Below are positions 33,110 through 41,716 of a DNA stretch of 45,601 nucleotides, piece after piece (the stretch's first letter is position 1; each line of letters starts with the position of its first letter). The notes under the pieces were generated by a model. That model ran no database searches. It was not told the origin of the DNA and saw only the letters and a program-made list of their open reading frames with translations. Source of the DNA: Bacteroidales bacterium M2 (GTDB taxonomy: Bacteria; Bacteroidota; Bacteroidia; Bacteroidales; Muribaculaceae); the NCBI GenBank assembly GCA_001689415.1, contig LUJM01000112.1:20877-66477 (forward strand), read 5' to 3'. A program made the position numbers and the translations under genes.

Positions 33110-33155
33110 TAAAAAACACCTTTTGCCGTGGAAAATTTTTCACGACAAAAGGTGT
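33110..33155 (-). terminator. Rho-independent terminator of the Lrp-type gene
   Basis: 15-base arms (33116-33130 and 33141-33155) pair with one mismatch. On the minus strand a run of six or more T residues follows. Confidence 0.85.
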
Positions 33156-33188
33156 ATATTCCTTTTGATGATATTAATTTGCTGTTTA

Positions 33189-33653
33189 TCAGTCGTTTGA
33201 TACCGGTATTGGGCGTACAAAAGCCTCTCGGAACGAGACCATTGTCTCGGTCGATGCAATCTCCAGCTGGCGTGTTCGTTCGCGTATGATTGTGAGCATG
33301 TCGTGGTTGTCGCGGGCATAAAGTTTTGCAATAATATCAAAGCGTCCCGAAACAATATGGCACTCGGTGATTTCTTCGATTTTACTAAGCTCTACGGCAA
33401 GGTTTTCGACATCTGTGCCCGGCAAGGCATTGATGCCAAGATAAGCCACTACGGTAAATCCCACGGCTGAAGGCTCGATATTGCAGTGCGATCCGTTGAT
33501 TACCTTGTTGGCCATTAGGCGCTGCACGCGCTGGTGTACGGCGGCTCCGGACACACCGTTATCTCTTGCGATTTCAAGGTAAGGGGTGCGGGCATTGGTA
33601 CTCAAGGATGTCAGGATGCTCAAATCGAGGTTGTCAAAGTACATGCGGTTCAT
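33189..33653 (-). CDS. Lrp/AsnC-family transcriptional regulator
   Basis: 154 residues. An N-terminal winged helix-turn-helix (about 8-58: LDLSILTSLSTNARTPYLEI, then VSGAAVHQRVQRL) is followed by an effector-binding RAM domain (about 70-150, with GTDVENLAVELSKI and CHIVSGRFDI). Such proteins sense amino acids and act as octamers on DNA. It has its own promoter (GTTG, 19 bases, TAAATTTG) and a terminator. It is the gene directly upstream of the mce-mmd operon on the same strand, so it could regulate that operon; this is only inferred from position. Confidence 0.92.
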   Translation of the reverse strand: MNRMYFDNLDLSILTSLSTNARTPYLEIARDNGVSGAAVHQRVQRLMANKVINGSHCNIEPSAVGFTVVAYLGINALPGTDVENLAVELSKIEEITECHIVSGRFDIIAKLYARDNHDMLTIIRERTRQLEIASTETMVSFREAFVRPIPVSND

Positions 33654-33703
33654 CGTGGCGAAAGAATAGTAAAAATTAAAATGACTGATGGCTTATTTGC
33701 TGC

Positions 33704-33734
33704 AAATTTAGGGAAAATTTTAAAAATCTGCAAC
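33704..33734 (-). promoter_or_regulatory. Promoter of the Lrp-type gene
   Basis: On the minus strand GTTG (33734-33731) lies 19 bases before TAAATTTG (33711-33704). The leader is about 45-50 bases. Confidence 0.65.
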
Positions 33735-33790
33735 CGCTTAATATTGATTATTGAAATTTTTATGCAAAAAAATGTAAAAAATTACTAAGG

Positions 33791-33817
33791 GCAGCGATTG
33801 TTTTGGCCAATCGCTGC
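33791..33817. terminator. Perfect 10-bp hairpin, possible terminator
   Basis: GCAGCGATTG/CAATCGCTGC with a 7-base loop. Read on the minus strand, it lies downstream of the thrC-to-amidase operon and is followed after 9 bases by a T run. A terminator is possible but the T run is displaced. Confidence 0.5.
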
Positions 33818-33836
33818 TGATGTGGATTATTAGTCA

Positions 33837-34034
33837 ATAAGTAACTCGCAAAAATTAGCTGCGAGTGATTTTTGAGGATTATTCGAGCGATTTTTGATTG
33901 AATACGAAGGAGTGTAGCGAGCTACACGACTGAGTATGAAAGCAAAGAGAGCCGAATAATGCCAAAAAGCGCCGCAGCCTCATCGAGATACAGTGAATCT
34001 TAAAAATATAAACTAATTTTTAAGAGTTACTTAT
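33837..34034. mobile_element. MITE-like 198-bp element with 22-bp terminal inverted repeats
   Basis: The outer arms 33837-33858 and 34013-34034 match in 20 of 22 positions when inverted, and both begin ATAAGTAACTC. Inside are the 7-bp hairpin ACTCGCA/TGCGAGT, a 14-base direct repeat related to CGAGYGATTTTTGA at 33862 and 33884, the inverted pair ATTATTCG/CGAATAAT (33878 and 33953), and a central hairpin GTGTAGC-GA-GCTACAC (33912-33927). There is no reading frame for a transposase and no clear target duplication. It could be a non-autonomous transposon, a REP-like element, or a structured RNA. It lies in a 417-base gene-free gap. Confidence 0.7.
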
Positions 34035-34070
34035 GTTGAATATTAGCGGCTATGTGTCGATGCGGCGCCC

Positions 34071-34865
34071 TCAGTTTTGGAGCGTGAATTCGTCGGCATC
34101 GTTGAAGGCCGGGAATGTGTGGCGGTAGTGATCCTGTTTCTTACGACTTAGGTCTGCGACTATAAACGGCCCGACCTGTGTACCCACGGCCTTGCCGCGG
34201 TAGTCGAATATCTGTGTCAGGCCGTCGTACTTGCCGAAGTTGTCGCTGCCGCCGCGGTCTGCCGCCACAACAGAGCATTGGTTTTCGATTGCGCGGGCGA
34301 TTGCAAGGTGGGTAAAGGCATAGCCTCGGGCCTGGGGCCAGCTCGACGGCACAAGCAAAATGTCGTAGTCGGCATTGCGGCATCGGCTCCATACCGGGAA
34401 GCGGAGGTCGTAGCAGATAATCATCGACACATTCCAGCCCCTGAAGCGGACTATAGGCATGCGGTCGGTGCCGGGGGCGAAAATCTCAGCCTCAGATCCT
34501 ATTGAAAATAAATGTCGTTTGTCGTAGAATGTCTCGTCGCCGTTGGGCTCGATGAAGAATCCGCGGTTGTAGAGGTGCGGCGGGGTGAATGCAAGATAGC
34601 TGCCTGCAATTGCCACCGAATACTCTGCAGCAAGCGATTTTAAGAAGTCGATCGTAGGCCCTGTGTTGCGTTCGGCGAGTTCTGTGAGGGTGTCGGTATC
34701 CGGGTTATATCCTGTCGAAAAAAGTTCGGGCAAAACTACGATGTCAGTGCCTTCGGGCAACGACATCATGGCATTGCGAACGGCTTCGAGATTGGCCTCT
34801 TTCTCTGCCCATTGTATGTCAAGAGGCAGAGCTGCTACTCGAAGCATGTCGGTAAAAGTGTTCAT
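34071..34865 (-). CDS. Nitrilase-family amidohydrolase (omega-amidase-like)
   Basis: 264 residues with the carbon-nitrogen hydrolase triad: Glu47 (VVLPELFSTGY), Lys116 (FYDKRHLFSIG) and Cys151 (MIICYDLRFP). The order and the length fit the omega-amidase/YafV type, which hydrolyses 2-oxoglutaramate or 2-oxosuccinamate. Substrate choice cannot be read with certainty. The ATG at 34865 overlaps the acyltransferase stop (ATGA). It is the last gene of the thrC operon and is cytosolic. Confidence 0.85.
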   Translation of the reverse strand: MNTFTDMLRVAALPLDIQWAEKEANLEAVRNAMMSLPEGTDIVVLPELFSTGYNPDTDTLTELAERNTGPTIDFLKSLAAEYSVAIAGSYLAFTPPHLYNRGFFIEPNGDETFYDKRHLFSIGSEAEIFAPGTDRMPIVRFRGWNVSMIICYDLRFPVWSRCRNADYDILLVPSSWPQARGYAFTHLAIARAIENQCSVVAADRGGSDNFGKYDGLTQIFDYRGKAVGTQVGPFIVADLSRKKQDHYRHTFPAFNDADEFTLQN

Positions 34866-35410
34866 TCGGTGGTGAATTTGTCGGGGTGTTTGCCCTTGTA
34901 CGGCCTATAGAATTCTTTTATCCTTCTCATGTCGGTGTCGACATCCCCGGTCGGCTCGAAGGTGTGTTCGATCATTATGTTCTTCGTTGCAAAGTCGAGC
35001 ACTCCGAGCACGATAGGCACATTGGCGGCCTTGGCTATGCGCAGGAAGCCGGTGTGCCAGTCGGAGGTGCGGCTGCGGGTTCCTTCGGGGGTTATGGCTA
35101 TGGTTAGCCTGTCGGATTCGTTGAACATCTCGGCTACAACTTCTGTCAGAGGCCTCTTACCTTTGTGGCGACGAGGCACGGCAATTCCGCCTATGGCGCG
35201 GAAAAAGCATCCCAAAGGCCAGAAAAACCAGGTGTCCTTCATCAGAAAACCTGCTTTGCGCCCAATCGAGGTATAGGCAAGTTCGCCCAAAATGAAATCC
35301 CAGTTGCTTGTATGCGGTGCTACGCATACTATGCATTTGGGGTAGTCAGGTATCGTGATAGATACCTTCCACCCCAGCATGCGCAGTAAGGCTGCCGATA
35401 GCTTAGCCAT
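34862..35410 (-). CDS. PlsC-type lysophospholipid acyltransferase
   Basis: 182 residues, short for a 1-acylglycerol-3-phosphate acyltransferase. The catalytic HX4D motif is APHTSNWD (His33, Asp38) and the glycerophosphate site is ITPEGTRSR (about 106-114). It is a peripheral membrane enzyme that would transfer acyl chains to a lysolipid; the natural acceptor is unknown. The start overlaps the preceding small gene by 8 bases, and the stop overlaps the amidase gene. Confidence 0.85.
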   Translation of the reverse strand: MAKLSAALLRMLGWKVSITIPDYPKCIVCVAPHTSNWDFILGELAYTSIGRKAGFLMKDTWFFWPLGCFFRAIGGIAVPRRHKGKRPLTEVVAEMFNESDRLTIAITPEGTRSRTSDWHTGFLRIAKAANVPIVLGVLDFATKNIMIEHTFEPTGDVDTDMRRIKEFYRPYKGKHPDKFTTE

Positions 35411-35765
35411 TGGCTACTTTTTTGAGAATCAGGCGAACGTCCTCGGGCAGGGCTGCGTTCATCCGTTTGATTATTTCTTCTACGTCTTTATAGAATTCGG
35501 CCATAAGGGCGCTGTATGCCTTGCTGAAATACTCGCTGCGGGCGCGTGTGTATTCGCCTTTGTCGGCAAAGTCGCTGCGCGAGCGGTCGAAGGCAATGCT
35601 CAGGCGGCGGAGGGTGCCGAGCTGCAGCAGGGCGCAGTCATATACTATCTGCTCTACGTCTTTGGGGTTGATCTGGGGGAAGAGCTCGCCGGCGTTAACC
35701 ATGTCGAGGGCAAGGCCGCCACAGGTGTTGCGGATAATTTTCTTCAGGTCGCGTTTGTTGGACAT
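35403..35765 (-). CDS. Small all-helical conserved protein, function unknown
   Basis: 120 residues, strongly charged and predicted helical throughout (LKKIIRNTCGGLALDMVNAG, then IVYDCALLQLGTLRRLSIAF and YFSKAYSALMAEFYKDVEEI). It has no signal or membrane segment and I do not recognise a family. It starts 20 bases after thrC and overlaps the acyltransferase gene by 8 bases, so it is very probably a real, coupled gene. Confidence 0.7.
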   Translation of the reverse strand: MSNKRDLKKIIRNTCGGLALDMVNAGELFPQINPKDVEQIVYDCALLQLGTLRRLSIAFDRSRSDFADKGEYTRARSEYFSKAYSALMAEFYKDVEEIIKRMNAALPEDVRLILKKVANG

Positions 35766-35785
35766 GTCTTTTAAGGTCTTTTAGG

Positions 35786-37093
35786 TTAATTGATAGAGCT
35801 GAGGAGTTTTTTCAGAGCGGGCAGGGTAGGGGGGATGATAGCGGGGTTGCGCTTTACCGACATAAACCTTGCCAGCTGGTGGGGCATTTCTATCGCTGAG
35901 CCCGTGATACGGGTCATGATATCAAGTTGTTTGGCCGGGTGGCCGGTGGCGAAGACCACTTTGGGAGCATTGCCGTTGTCGATATTCTTTGCTGTCGCAT
36001 ATGCTACCGCCCCGTGAGGGTCGATAGTGTAGTTGTGGCACGAACGAAGACTGTTGATTGTGTCGGCAATCTCGTCGTCGTTTATACTTTCAGGCGCCAA
36101 TATATCCTTGCGCATAGCCGTAAGGTCGCCATTGTAGAGATGTCTCAGTCGTGGCCAGCCCGAGGGGTAGCTCATGTCGATCGACGGGGCAAACGATTGC
36201 TCGGGGCGGGTGTTTTTGCGTTCTTCACCGGCAAGTAATGGCGCGAATTGATTGTTTGTCGCCGTTGCTGCTGCAATCATGCCCATGGGGCAGCCGATTC
36301 GTTTTGCCATGGCGGCGGCAACTACGTTGCTCATATTGCCGGCAGGCATCGAGTAAAGTGCTTCTTCGGCATTGGCTACATCGAGAGCCTTGAGCTTTGC
36401 GTATGCGTAGAGGGCAAAGGTTATCTGCGGTATGAGGCGGGCAATGTTGATTGAGTTTGCTCCGGTGAGGTTGTATTCGTTCAGCGATGAATCCGCAATC
36501 GCATTTTGCACGAGCCGTTTGCAGTCTTCTACCGAACCAACTATCTCTACCGGGTGTATATTTTCGCCAAGGGCAGTCAGCTGTGCCATTTGTGCACGAG
36601 ACAGTTGCCCCTTGGGGTATAATACCGACACGCTGATGCCGTCGAATTTAAACAGGCCGTTTGCCGCTGCCGCTCCGGTGTTGCCCGTTGTGGCCACAAG
36701 CACATTGCGACGGCAGTGTGAGTGGGAATCCAGCGTATGCATCAGCCTGGCCATAAAGCGTGCTCCGTAATCTTTGAAGGTGAGGGTAGGGCCGTGGAAG
36801 AGTTCGAGCAAATATGTGTTGTTGCCTATTGCTACCATAGGGGCATCGAAGGAAAACGAGTCGTCGGTAATCGATTTTAGTGTGGCGCTGTCGATATCCT
36901 GCCCGAAAAATGTGTTTGCCACCACGAAAGCTATCTCTCGCAGTGTCATTTCTCCTATGTTGTTGAAATATGCCTTTGGCAGAAGGGGTAGCTCGGCGGG
37001 CATAAACATGCCGCCGTCTGTCGCTACGCAGCGGTTTATGGCCTCTCTGAGGCCTACCGGCGTGGATTGGGAGTTAGTACTTACGTATCGCAT
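35786..37093 (-). CDS. thrC: Threonine synthase
   Basis: 435 residues of the PLP-dependent fold type II family. It converts O-phosphohomoserine to threonine. The PLP lysine is Lys107 in FHGPTLTFKDYGARF, followed by VATTGNTGAAAANGLFKFDG and PAGNMSNVVAA. The start MRYVSTNSQSTPVGLREAI is the normal N-terminus. It heads an operon with a small helical protein, an acyltransferase and an amidase. An imperfect -7 box (TAAATTTTG, one extra base) lies about 40 bases upstream. A 15-residue reading frame with two Thr and two Ile codons overlaps the start (see findings). Confidence 0.95.
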   Translation of the reverse strand: MRYVSTNSQSTPVGLREAINRCVATDGGMFMPAELPLLPKAYFNNIGEMTLREIAFVVANTFFGQDIDSATLKSITDDSFSFDAPMVAIGNNTYLLELFHGPTLTFKDYGARFMARLMHTLDSHSHCRRNVLVATTGNTGAAAANGLFKFDGISVSVLYPKGQLSRAQMAQLTALGENIHPVEIVGSVEDCKRLVQNAIADSSLNEYNLTGANSINIARLIPQITFALYAYAKLKALDVANAEEALYSMPAGNMSNVVAAAMAKRIGCPMGMIAAATATNNQFAPLLAGEERKNTRPEQSFAPSIDMSYPSGWPRLRHLYNGDLTAMRKDILAPESINDDEIADTINSLRSCHNYTIDPHGAVAYATAKNIDNGNAPKVVFATGHPAKQLDIMTRITGSAIEMPHQLARFMSVKRNPAIIPPTLPALKKLLSSIN

Positions 37094-37175
37094 CTATCAA
37101 TAGAACGCAAGTTTCTGTCATTTGTTTTAAGTTGCCCGCAAAATTTAGCCGCTTCGGGTTACTTCTATCTTTTTA

Positions 37176-38453
37176 CTAAAAAAGGGATAGCTGGGCGTCC
37201 GAATCCGGTTTGTGGGGCTTGCGGGGTGGCTCGGTGTAGCCGAATTCGGTATCTTCTGCCCTGAGTGGGGTTACATTGGGGCCGGGCTCGGATACAAACC
37301 AGTCGGGACATTCGAAGTCGTCTTCGATTGCGGCTATTTCGTCGGCTACTTTGTCAATGGTTTCTTGTGCATGCTCTTCGGCTTTGTCTGCCGATGCGGC
37401 ATAGCCGAATAGGTTGGGGCCTTCGACTGCGGCAAGTTGTTCTTTTACTGCGGCAACTTCGTCGCGCAGGCGTTTATTGGCCGATTTGAGCTTTTCTATG
37501 CGCTCGTCGCGCTTGCGTATCATGGTTTCGACCTGGGCGAACTGTGCCTGCATTTCGGTTACTTCTTCGAGCAGCTTGCGGGCCTGGGCAAGTTCTTCGC
37601 AGTCGTTTTTATGAGCCTCGCGCTCGGTGCCAAGCTGTAACTGTAGGTCGTTATACATGCCCTGGCTCAGTTCGGCCTGTTGCTTGAGGTCGTCGATAGC
37701 CTGTCGCAGGGCGGCCTTCTCTTTCTCGGCGCTTTCTGTTATTTCGGCAATCTTTTGTTCGTATTCTGCCGCTGCTGTCGAATCGCTTTCAGGTCGGCCT
37801 TCGCCTGCAAGGCGCTGCTTCAGTTCCTCGATTTCTTTCGACATTTCCTCTACGACACCGGGCTGTATGTCGGCAACCTTGAGTTTGTTGAGCAGGCTCT
37901 TGTTCTCGAGTTCGAATTGTTCGCGCTCGGCTTCGAGGCGTTCAACCTGCCCTTCGAGGTCGGTTACGCGGTCGGCCATGGCTCTGCGGCGTCGGTCGGC
38001 GCTAAGCTGTTGCTCTCGTATCGATGTGCGTTGCTGTTCGAGTTGCTGCATTTCGTTGCGCAGTTGTTCTGCATCGCGTTTCGAGGCTTCTACCTGGTTG
38101 CGGAGTTTTGCTTCGGCATATTGCTCGGCCTGCTTTACAAGGCTGTCGAGATATTGGTCTACAGATTTGTCGAGCGATTCGGCAAGGATGCGCTGCTGGG
38201 TCTGCGGGTCGACGCTGCGGTTCAGGAAGTCGGGCAATGCCTGGTTGAACACTGCTACCGCGCCTTCATAGATTTTGGCTTTCATCTCTGCCGATACAGC
38301 CAAGGTCGGTGTTTCCGACGACGTGTCTTCGGCATTTTCTTCGCCGGTATGGATCTGTATGTCTACATCTTGTGTGATGTTGTCGTCGATATCGAAAAGG
38401 TCTTCGTCTGTTCCGAAGCCGAATGCGCGTTTGACTGCGTTTATGAAGCTCAT
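37176..38453 (-). CDS. Long coiled-coil protein
   Basis: 425 residues. About residues 120-340 have continuous heptad-like coiled-coil sequence (QLRNEMQQLEQQRTSIREQQ, then DLEGQVERLEAEREQFELEN and more). The N-terminus (MSFINAVKRAFGFGTDEDLF) and C-terminus are acidic and less structured, with a proline-rich end (TEPPRKPHKPDSDAQLSLF). There is no membrane segment or enzyme motif. The ATG overlaps the stop of the two-receiver PEP-synthase-like gene, so the two are translated together and probably work together (inference). The family is unknown to me. Confidence 0.72.
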   Translation of the reverse strand: MSFINAVKRAFGFGTDEDLFDIDDNITQDVDIQIHTGEENAEDTSSETPTLAVSAEMKAKIYEGAVAVFNQALPDFLNRSVDPQTQQRILAESLDKSVDQYLDSLVKQAEQYAEAKLRNQVEASKRDAEQLRNEMQQLEQQRTSIREQQLSADRRRRAMADRVTDLEGQVERLEAEREQFELENKSLLNKLKVADIQPGVVEEMSKEIEELKQRLAGEGRPESDSTAAAEYEQKIAEITESAEKEKAALRQAIDDLKQQAELSQGMYNDLQLQLGTEREAHKNDCEELAQARKLLEEVTEMQAQFAQVETMIRKRDERIEKLKSANKRLRDEVAAVKEQLAAVEGPNLFGYAASADKAEEHAQETIDKVADEIAAIEDDFECPDWFVSEPGPNVTPLRAEDTEFGYTEPPRKPHKPDSDAQLSLF

Positions 38454-41400
38454 TGTATTGGATTTTCTGGGTTAGGGTTGGTGGTAATGCCCGGCTTTGT
38501 TACTGTGCCGAGGCCCGATCGTCCGTTGACTGCAATCGCCAACGGCTCGTCGAACGATACTATCCGTACTGTGCCGTCGTCGTATTCTGCGGGCATTGCA
38601 TCGAGGAAATCGCTGTCGTAAAATCCATTTCCGCCATTGCTGTCAATGGTAAAGTAAGCCACGCCGAATGATGTCAGGTTCTGGAAGAAGTGTGTGCCTT
38701 GGCTGGGCTCGATTCTGTAGCCGGGCAGCGATGCTTCGGCTATGAGGCGTGCCGCTGAGATATCAGTCCAGCGAACCGGTATGCCGAGCGACGAGTCCGA
38801 CGAGCCCCAGCGGCCGGGGCCGATGAGGATATATCCCTCGCCGCGAGCCGCAAAGTCATCGTTGATACGGCGTATGATGTCTACCGTCTCGTTGTTCTTG
38901 AACGAGTCGAACTTGTCAGGCCGCACATATACTATACTCTTTACGCCTTCAATCATGCCGTTGCCCATGGCTGTATTACTGCGTAATATCAAATCCTCGT
39001 CCGGGCGCTCGAGCACATTGTCGCTGATAAGGTTTTTCTTGTCTACAATCGGGCGTATCTGCAACCAATAGATATGGCCTTTGATACCGTTTTCGCCTGG
39101 TTTGGCTGCGATGTTTGCGGCAAACTCTATCTCTACGGGTCTTTGCATGGCCATTTGGCCTTGCTTGAGCATGAAATCGAGGGCTTCGGCTACCGGGAGG
39201 GCTTTGTCGCGTAGGATGTTGGCAAATGTCACAACGCGCCGTCCGCGGCCTTCTTCGAAGTCCTTGAGCATACCGTCGAGGTAGTCGTAAGTCGATACCA
39301 TATAGCGCAATGCTCCCGTATTTGCGAAGTCCTGCACATTTTTCATCACAAGGTTGGAGCCTTCGTCAAGCTTGACCGAGAATGCCTCAGCATTGCCCGG
39401 CTCAACCGGTTTGATAGCGAAAAGCTTGGTCTGGGTGTCGCGAAGTGCGAGGTCGAGGGTCGAGGTCTGAAGGGCGTGTTCGGCATGCAGGGGCGAGAAT
39501 CTCAGCCCTCGGCCACCGTCTACAATATATTTGCCAAGGCCGATAGCTATTTCCACTACGCCGTCTTCGGGCTGTTCCTCGCCGAGGGTGTAGTAGTTGA
39601 GCGAACGACCTACGCCCGAGAACGACGGGAAGTAATATCCTCCACGGTCTTCGCCTACGACCTCTTGTATGATTACGGCCATTTTTTCCTGGTCGATCAC
39701 GTTGCTTGTAGCAGTCATGTAGGTTTTGCTGGCTGCATAGAATACCGAAGCGTATACACCCTTTATGGCATCTTCGAGCCATGCAAGGCGCATGGCGGAG
39801 TCTGATGTATAAGGCACCATATAGGTCGCGTAGATACCGGCGAATGGCTGGTAATGCGAGTCTTCGAGCAGGCTCGAACTGCGTACGGCAAACGGTCGGT
39901 CTACCACGTCGAACAACGCTAAGAAGTCCTCTTTGAGCCTCTCAGGCAGCTTTGCTGCAAGGAATGCCTCGAGTATTTCCTGGTCGGAGGCATCGCTCAG
40001 CGCGAGGGGGTAGAGCTTGTTGCTGCTCATAAATTCATCAAAGACATCCGTACACAGCACTACTGTTCGCGGTATGGATATGGCCATACCGTAGAAGTTG
40101 TCGCATACCGGGTTCTTCTTGATGATAGAGTCGATAAATGCAAGGCCGCGACCTTTGCCGCCGAGACTGCCCTGTCCGATACGTGCGAAATTCGAATAAT
40201 GGTCGAAACGGTCTTTTTTGAACACTGCAACCACACCGCGGTTCTTCATCTTGCGGTATTTGATAATCAGGTCGAAAAAGAGCTGTTTTACCGCAGGGGC
40301 TTCTTCGAGCGATGTGAAGTGGTGGCGCTTCACCACATCGGCGATAGGGAATAGGGCGCGGGAATAAAGCCAGCGCGATATATCGTTGTGCGACGCATGG
40401 TAGAGTAGTGATTCTGCCGGTATCTTAAAGACATTTTCCTGCATGTCCTTAAGGTTACGGATCGTCATTATCGGGCTGTTGTTCGCCGGGTTTCGGATTA
40501 TAAAATCGCCAAATCCGAAGTTGGCCATAATAGCCTCGCCAAGGTCGACCGGGAGTTTCTTTGAGTTTTTATCGATGAATGTTCCGCCGAAATCTTTTAC
40601 AGCTTCGGCATTCGAACTTTCCGATGATTCGATAATCAGCGGCAGGTAGGGGTCCTGGCTGCGTAGCCATTCGGCAAGGCGTATGCCGGCATGTTGGTCT
40701 TTTTCGCCGCCTCGGGCAAACGAAACGTCGCTGATTACACCGAGCATCTTGCCGCCATAGCGTTCGTAGAGGTCTACTGCTTCCTCGTAGTTGCGGGCGA
40801 GCATCACCTTGGGGCGACCGCGCATTCGCAACATTTGCTCGTGCTGGTTGAGGGCTTCGGTCGAAAAGAGCATCGACTGTTTGAGCAGGAATTTGTAGAT
40901 ATGTGGCAGCACCGACGAATAGAAGCGCACGGAGTCTTCCACAAGCATAATCATCTGCACCCCGACATTGGTCACGTCGTCGGCATTGAGCTTGTCTTCA
41001 AGCAGCTTTATGATTGCCAGCAGAAGATCCATGTTGCCGAGCCACGAAAATACATAGTCTACGGCCGACAGGTCTTGCATTGCCAGGCGGCGGGATACTT
41101 CTTTGCTGAAAGGGGTCAGAACCACGATTGGCACAGACGGATGTCGGTCCTTGATCGTGGCGGCGCCCTCGAAAGTGTCGCTGATGTCGCTGCCGGGCAT
41201 GGCGATGATGAGGTCGAACGGCTTGCTTGCCATTGCTTCGAGAGCCTCGTCCATTGTCGATACGCGCGTCACTCGCGGGGGCGAACTCAGGTTCAAGGCT
41301 ACATATTCATTGTACAGCTGTTCTTCTACGCGGCCGTCTTCTTCCATCATAAATGCATCGTACGGCGAGGCAACAAGCAACACATTGAATACTCGATGTT

Positions 41401-41461
41401 GCATCAATGCCTGAAACGATGTTTCCTTCAAGAACATGCGGCTTAGCGCTTCCTCATTCAT
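38450..41461 (-). CDS. REC-REC-PEP/pyruvate-binding fusion protein
   Basis: 1003 residues from the ATG at 41461; the TTG 33 bases upstream is inside the promoter zone. Two receiver-like domains come first. The first (about 24-160) lacks the phosphoacceptor Asp. The second (about 168-315) keeps the acidic pair Glu175/Asp176, the phosphoacceptor Asp245 (GVISDVSF), Ser279-280 and Lys298. Residues 427-1000 form a PEP/pyruvate-binding region (IGQGSLGGKGRGLAFID, RSSSLLEDS, IGPGRWGSSDSSLGIP). The swivelling phosphohistidine domain with its TSHA-type motif is not visible. Full PEP synthase activity is therefore doubtful; a regulated kinase-like or sensory role is likely. Confidence 0.78.
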   Translation of the reverse strand: MNEEALSRMFLKETSFQALMQHRVFNVLLVASPYDAFMMEEDGRVEEQLYNEYVALNLSSPPRVTRVSTMDEALEAMASKPFDLIIAMPGSDISDTFEGAATIKDRHPSVPIVVLTPFSKEVSRRLAMQDLSAVDYVFSWLGNMDLLLAIIKLLEDKLNADDVTNVGVQMIMLVEDSVRFYSSVLPHIYKFLLKQSMLFSTEALNQHEQMLRMRGRPKVMLARNYEEAVDLYERYGGKMLGVISDVSFARGGEKDQHAGIRLAEWLRSQDPYLPLIIESSESSNAEAVKDFGGTFIDKNSKKLPVDLGEAIMANFGFGDFIIRNPANNSPIMTIRNLKDMQENVFKIPAESLLYHASHNDISRWLYSRALFPIADVVKRHHFTSLEEAPAVKQLFFDLIIKYRKMKNRGVVAVFKKDRFDHYSNFARIGQGSLGGKGRGLAFIDSIIKKNPVCDNFYGMAISIPRTVVLCTDVFDEFMSSNKLYPLALSDASDQEILEAFLAAKLPERLKEDFLALFDVVDRPFAVRSSSLLEDSHYQPFAGIYATYMVPYTSDSAMRLAWLEDAIKGVYASVFYAASKTYMTATSNVIDQEKMAVIIQEVVGEDRGGYYFPSFSGVGRSLNYYTLGEEQPEDGVVEIAIGLGKYIVDGGRGLRFSPLHAEHALQTSTLDLALRDTQTKLFAIKPVEPGNAEAFSVKLDEGSNLVMKNVQDFANTGALRYMVSTYDYLDGMLKDFEEGRGRRVVTFANILRDKALPVAEALDFMLKQGQMAMQRPVEIEFAANIAAKPGENGIKGHIYWLQIRPIVDKKNLISDNVLERPDEDLILRSNTAMGNGMIEGVKSIVYVRPDKFDSFKNNETVDIIRRINDDFAARGEGYILIGPGRWGSSDSSLGIPVRWTDISAARLIAEASLPGYRIEPSQGTHFFQNLTSFGVAYFTIDSNGGNGFYDSDFLDAMPAEYDDGTVRIVSFDEPLAIAVNGRSGLGTVTKPGITTNPNPENPIQ

Positions 41462-41482
41462 AATTTTTAGTTTTTTACTGAG

Positions 41483-41514
41483 CAAATTTAGCAATTAATA
41501 TCTGCATAGGCAAA
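41483..41514 (-). promoter_or_regulatory. Promoter of the REC-REC-PEP unit
   Basis: On the minus strand TTTG (41514-41511) lies 20 bases before TAAATTTG (41490-41483), a complete Bacteroidetes promoter. The start codon is 21 bases further. Confidence 0.88.
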
Positions 41515-41614
41515 ATTTGACCGAATTATTTATCAATGAAAAATAAGTTATAGGGCGCTTTGTGTATCATTATTGCCGTATCATTTCGATATACCCTTTA
41601 TTATCGCCATTTTT

Positions 41615-41646
41615 TTTGTCTATAAGAGCGAAATTTGCTAATTTTG
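41615..41646 (+). promoter_or_regulatory. Promoter of valS
   Basis: TTTG (41615-41618), 20 bases, then TAATTTTG (41639-41646). The ATG at 41717 follows after 70 bases. It is divergent from the previous promoter, about 100 bases away. Confidence 0.88.
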
Positions 41647-41716
41647 CAGCCTATTACCAATCGACAAACAACAGTGAGCAAGCTCTCGCTTGCTAAACTT
41701 GATTCAGTATAATAAA

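Noticed and set aside
37680..38621. A 313-codon plus-strand open frame opposite the coiled-coil and REC-PEP genes
   Set aside because: It is the mirror of real minus-strand coding sequence with biased codons. It lacks a promoter, a family motif and a plausible start.
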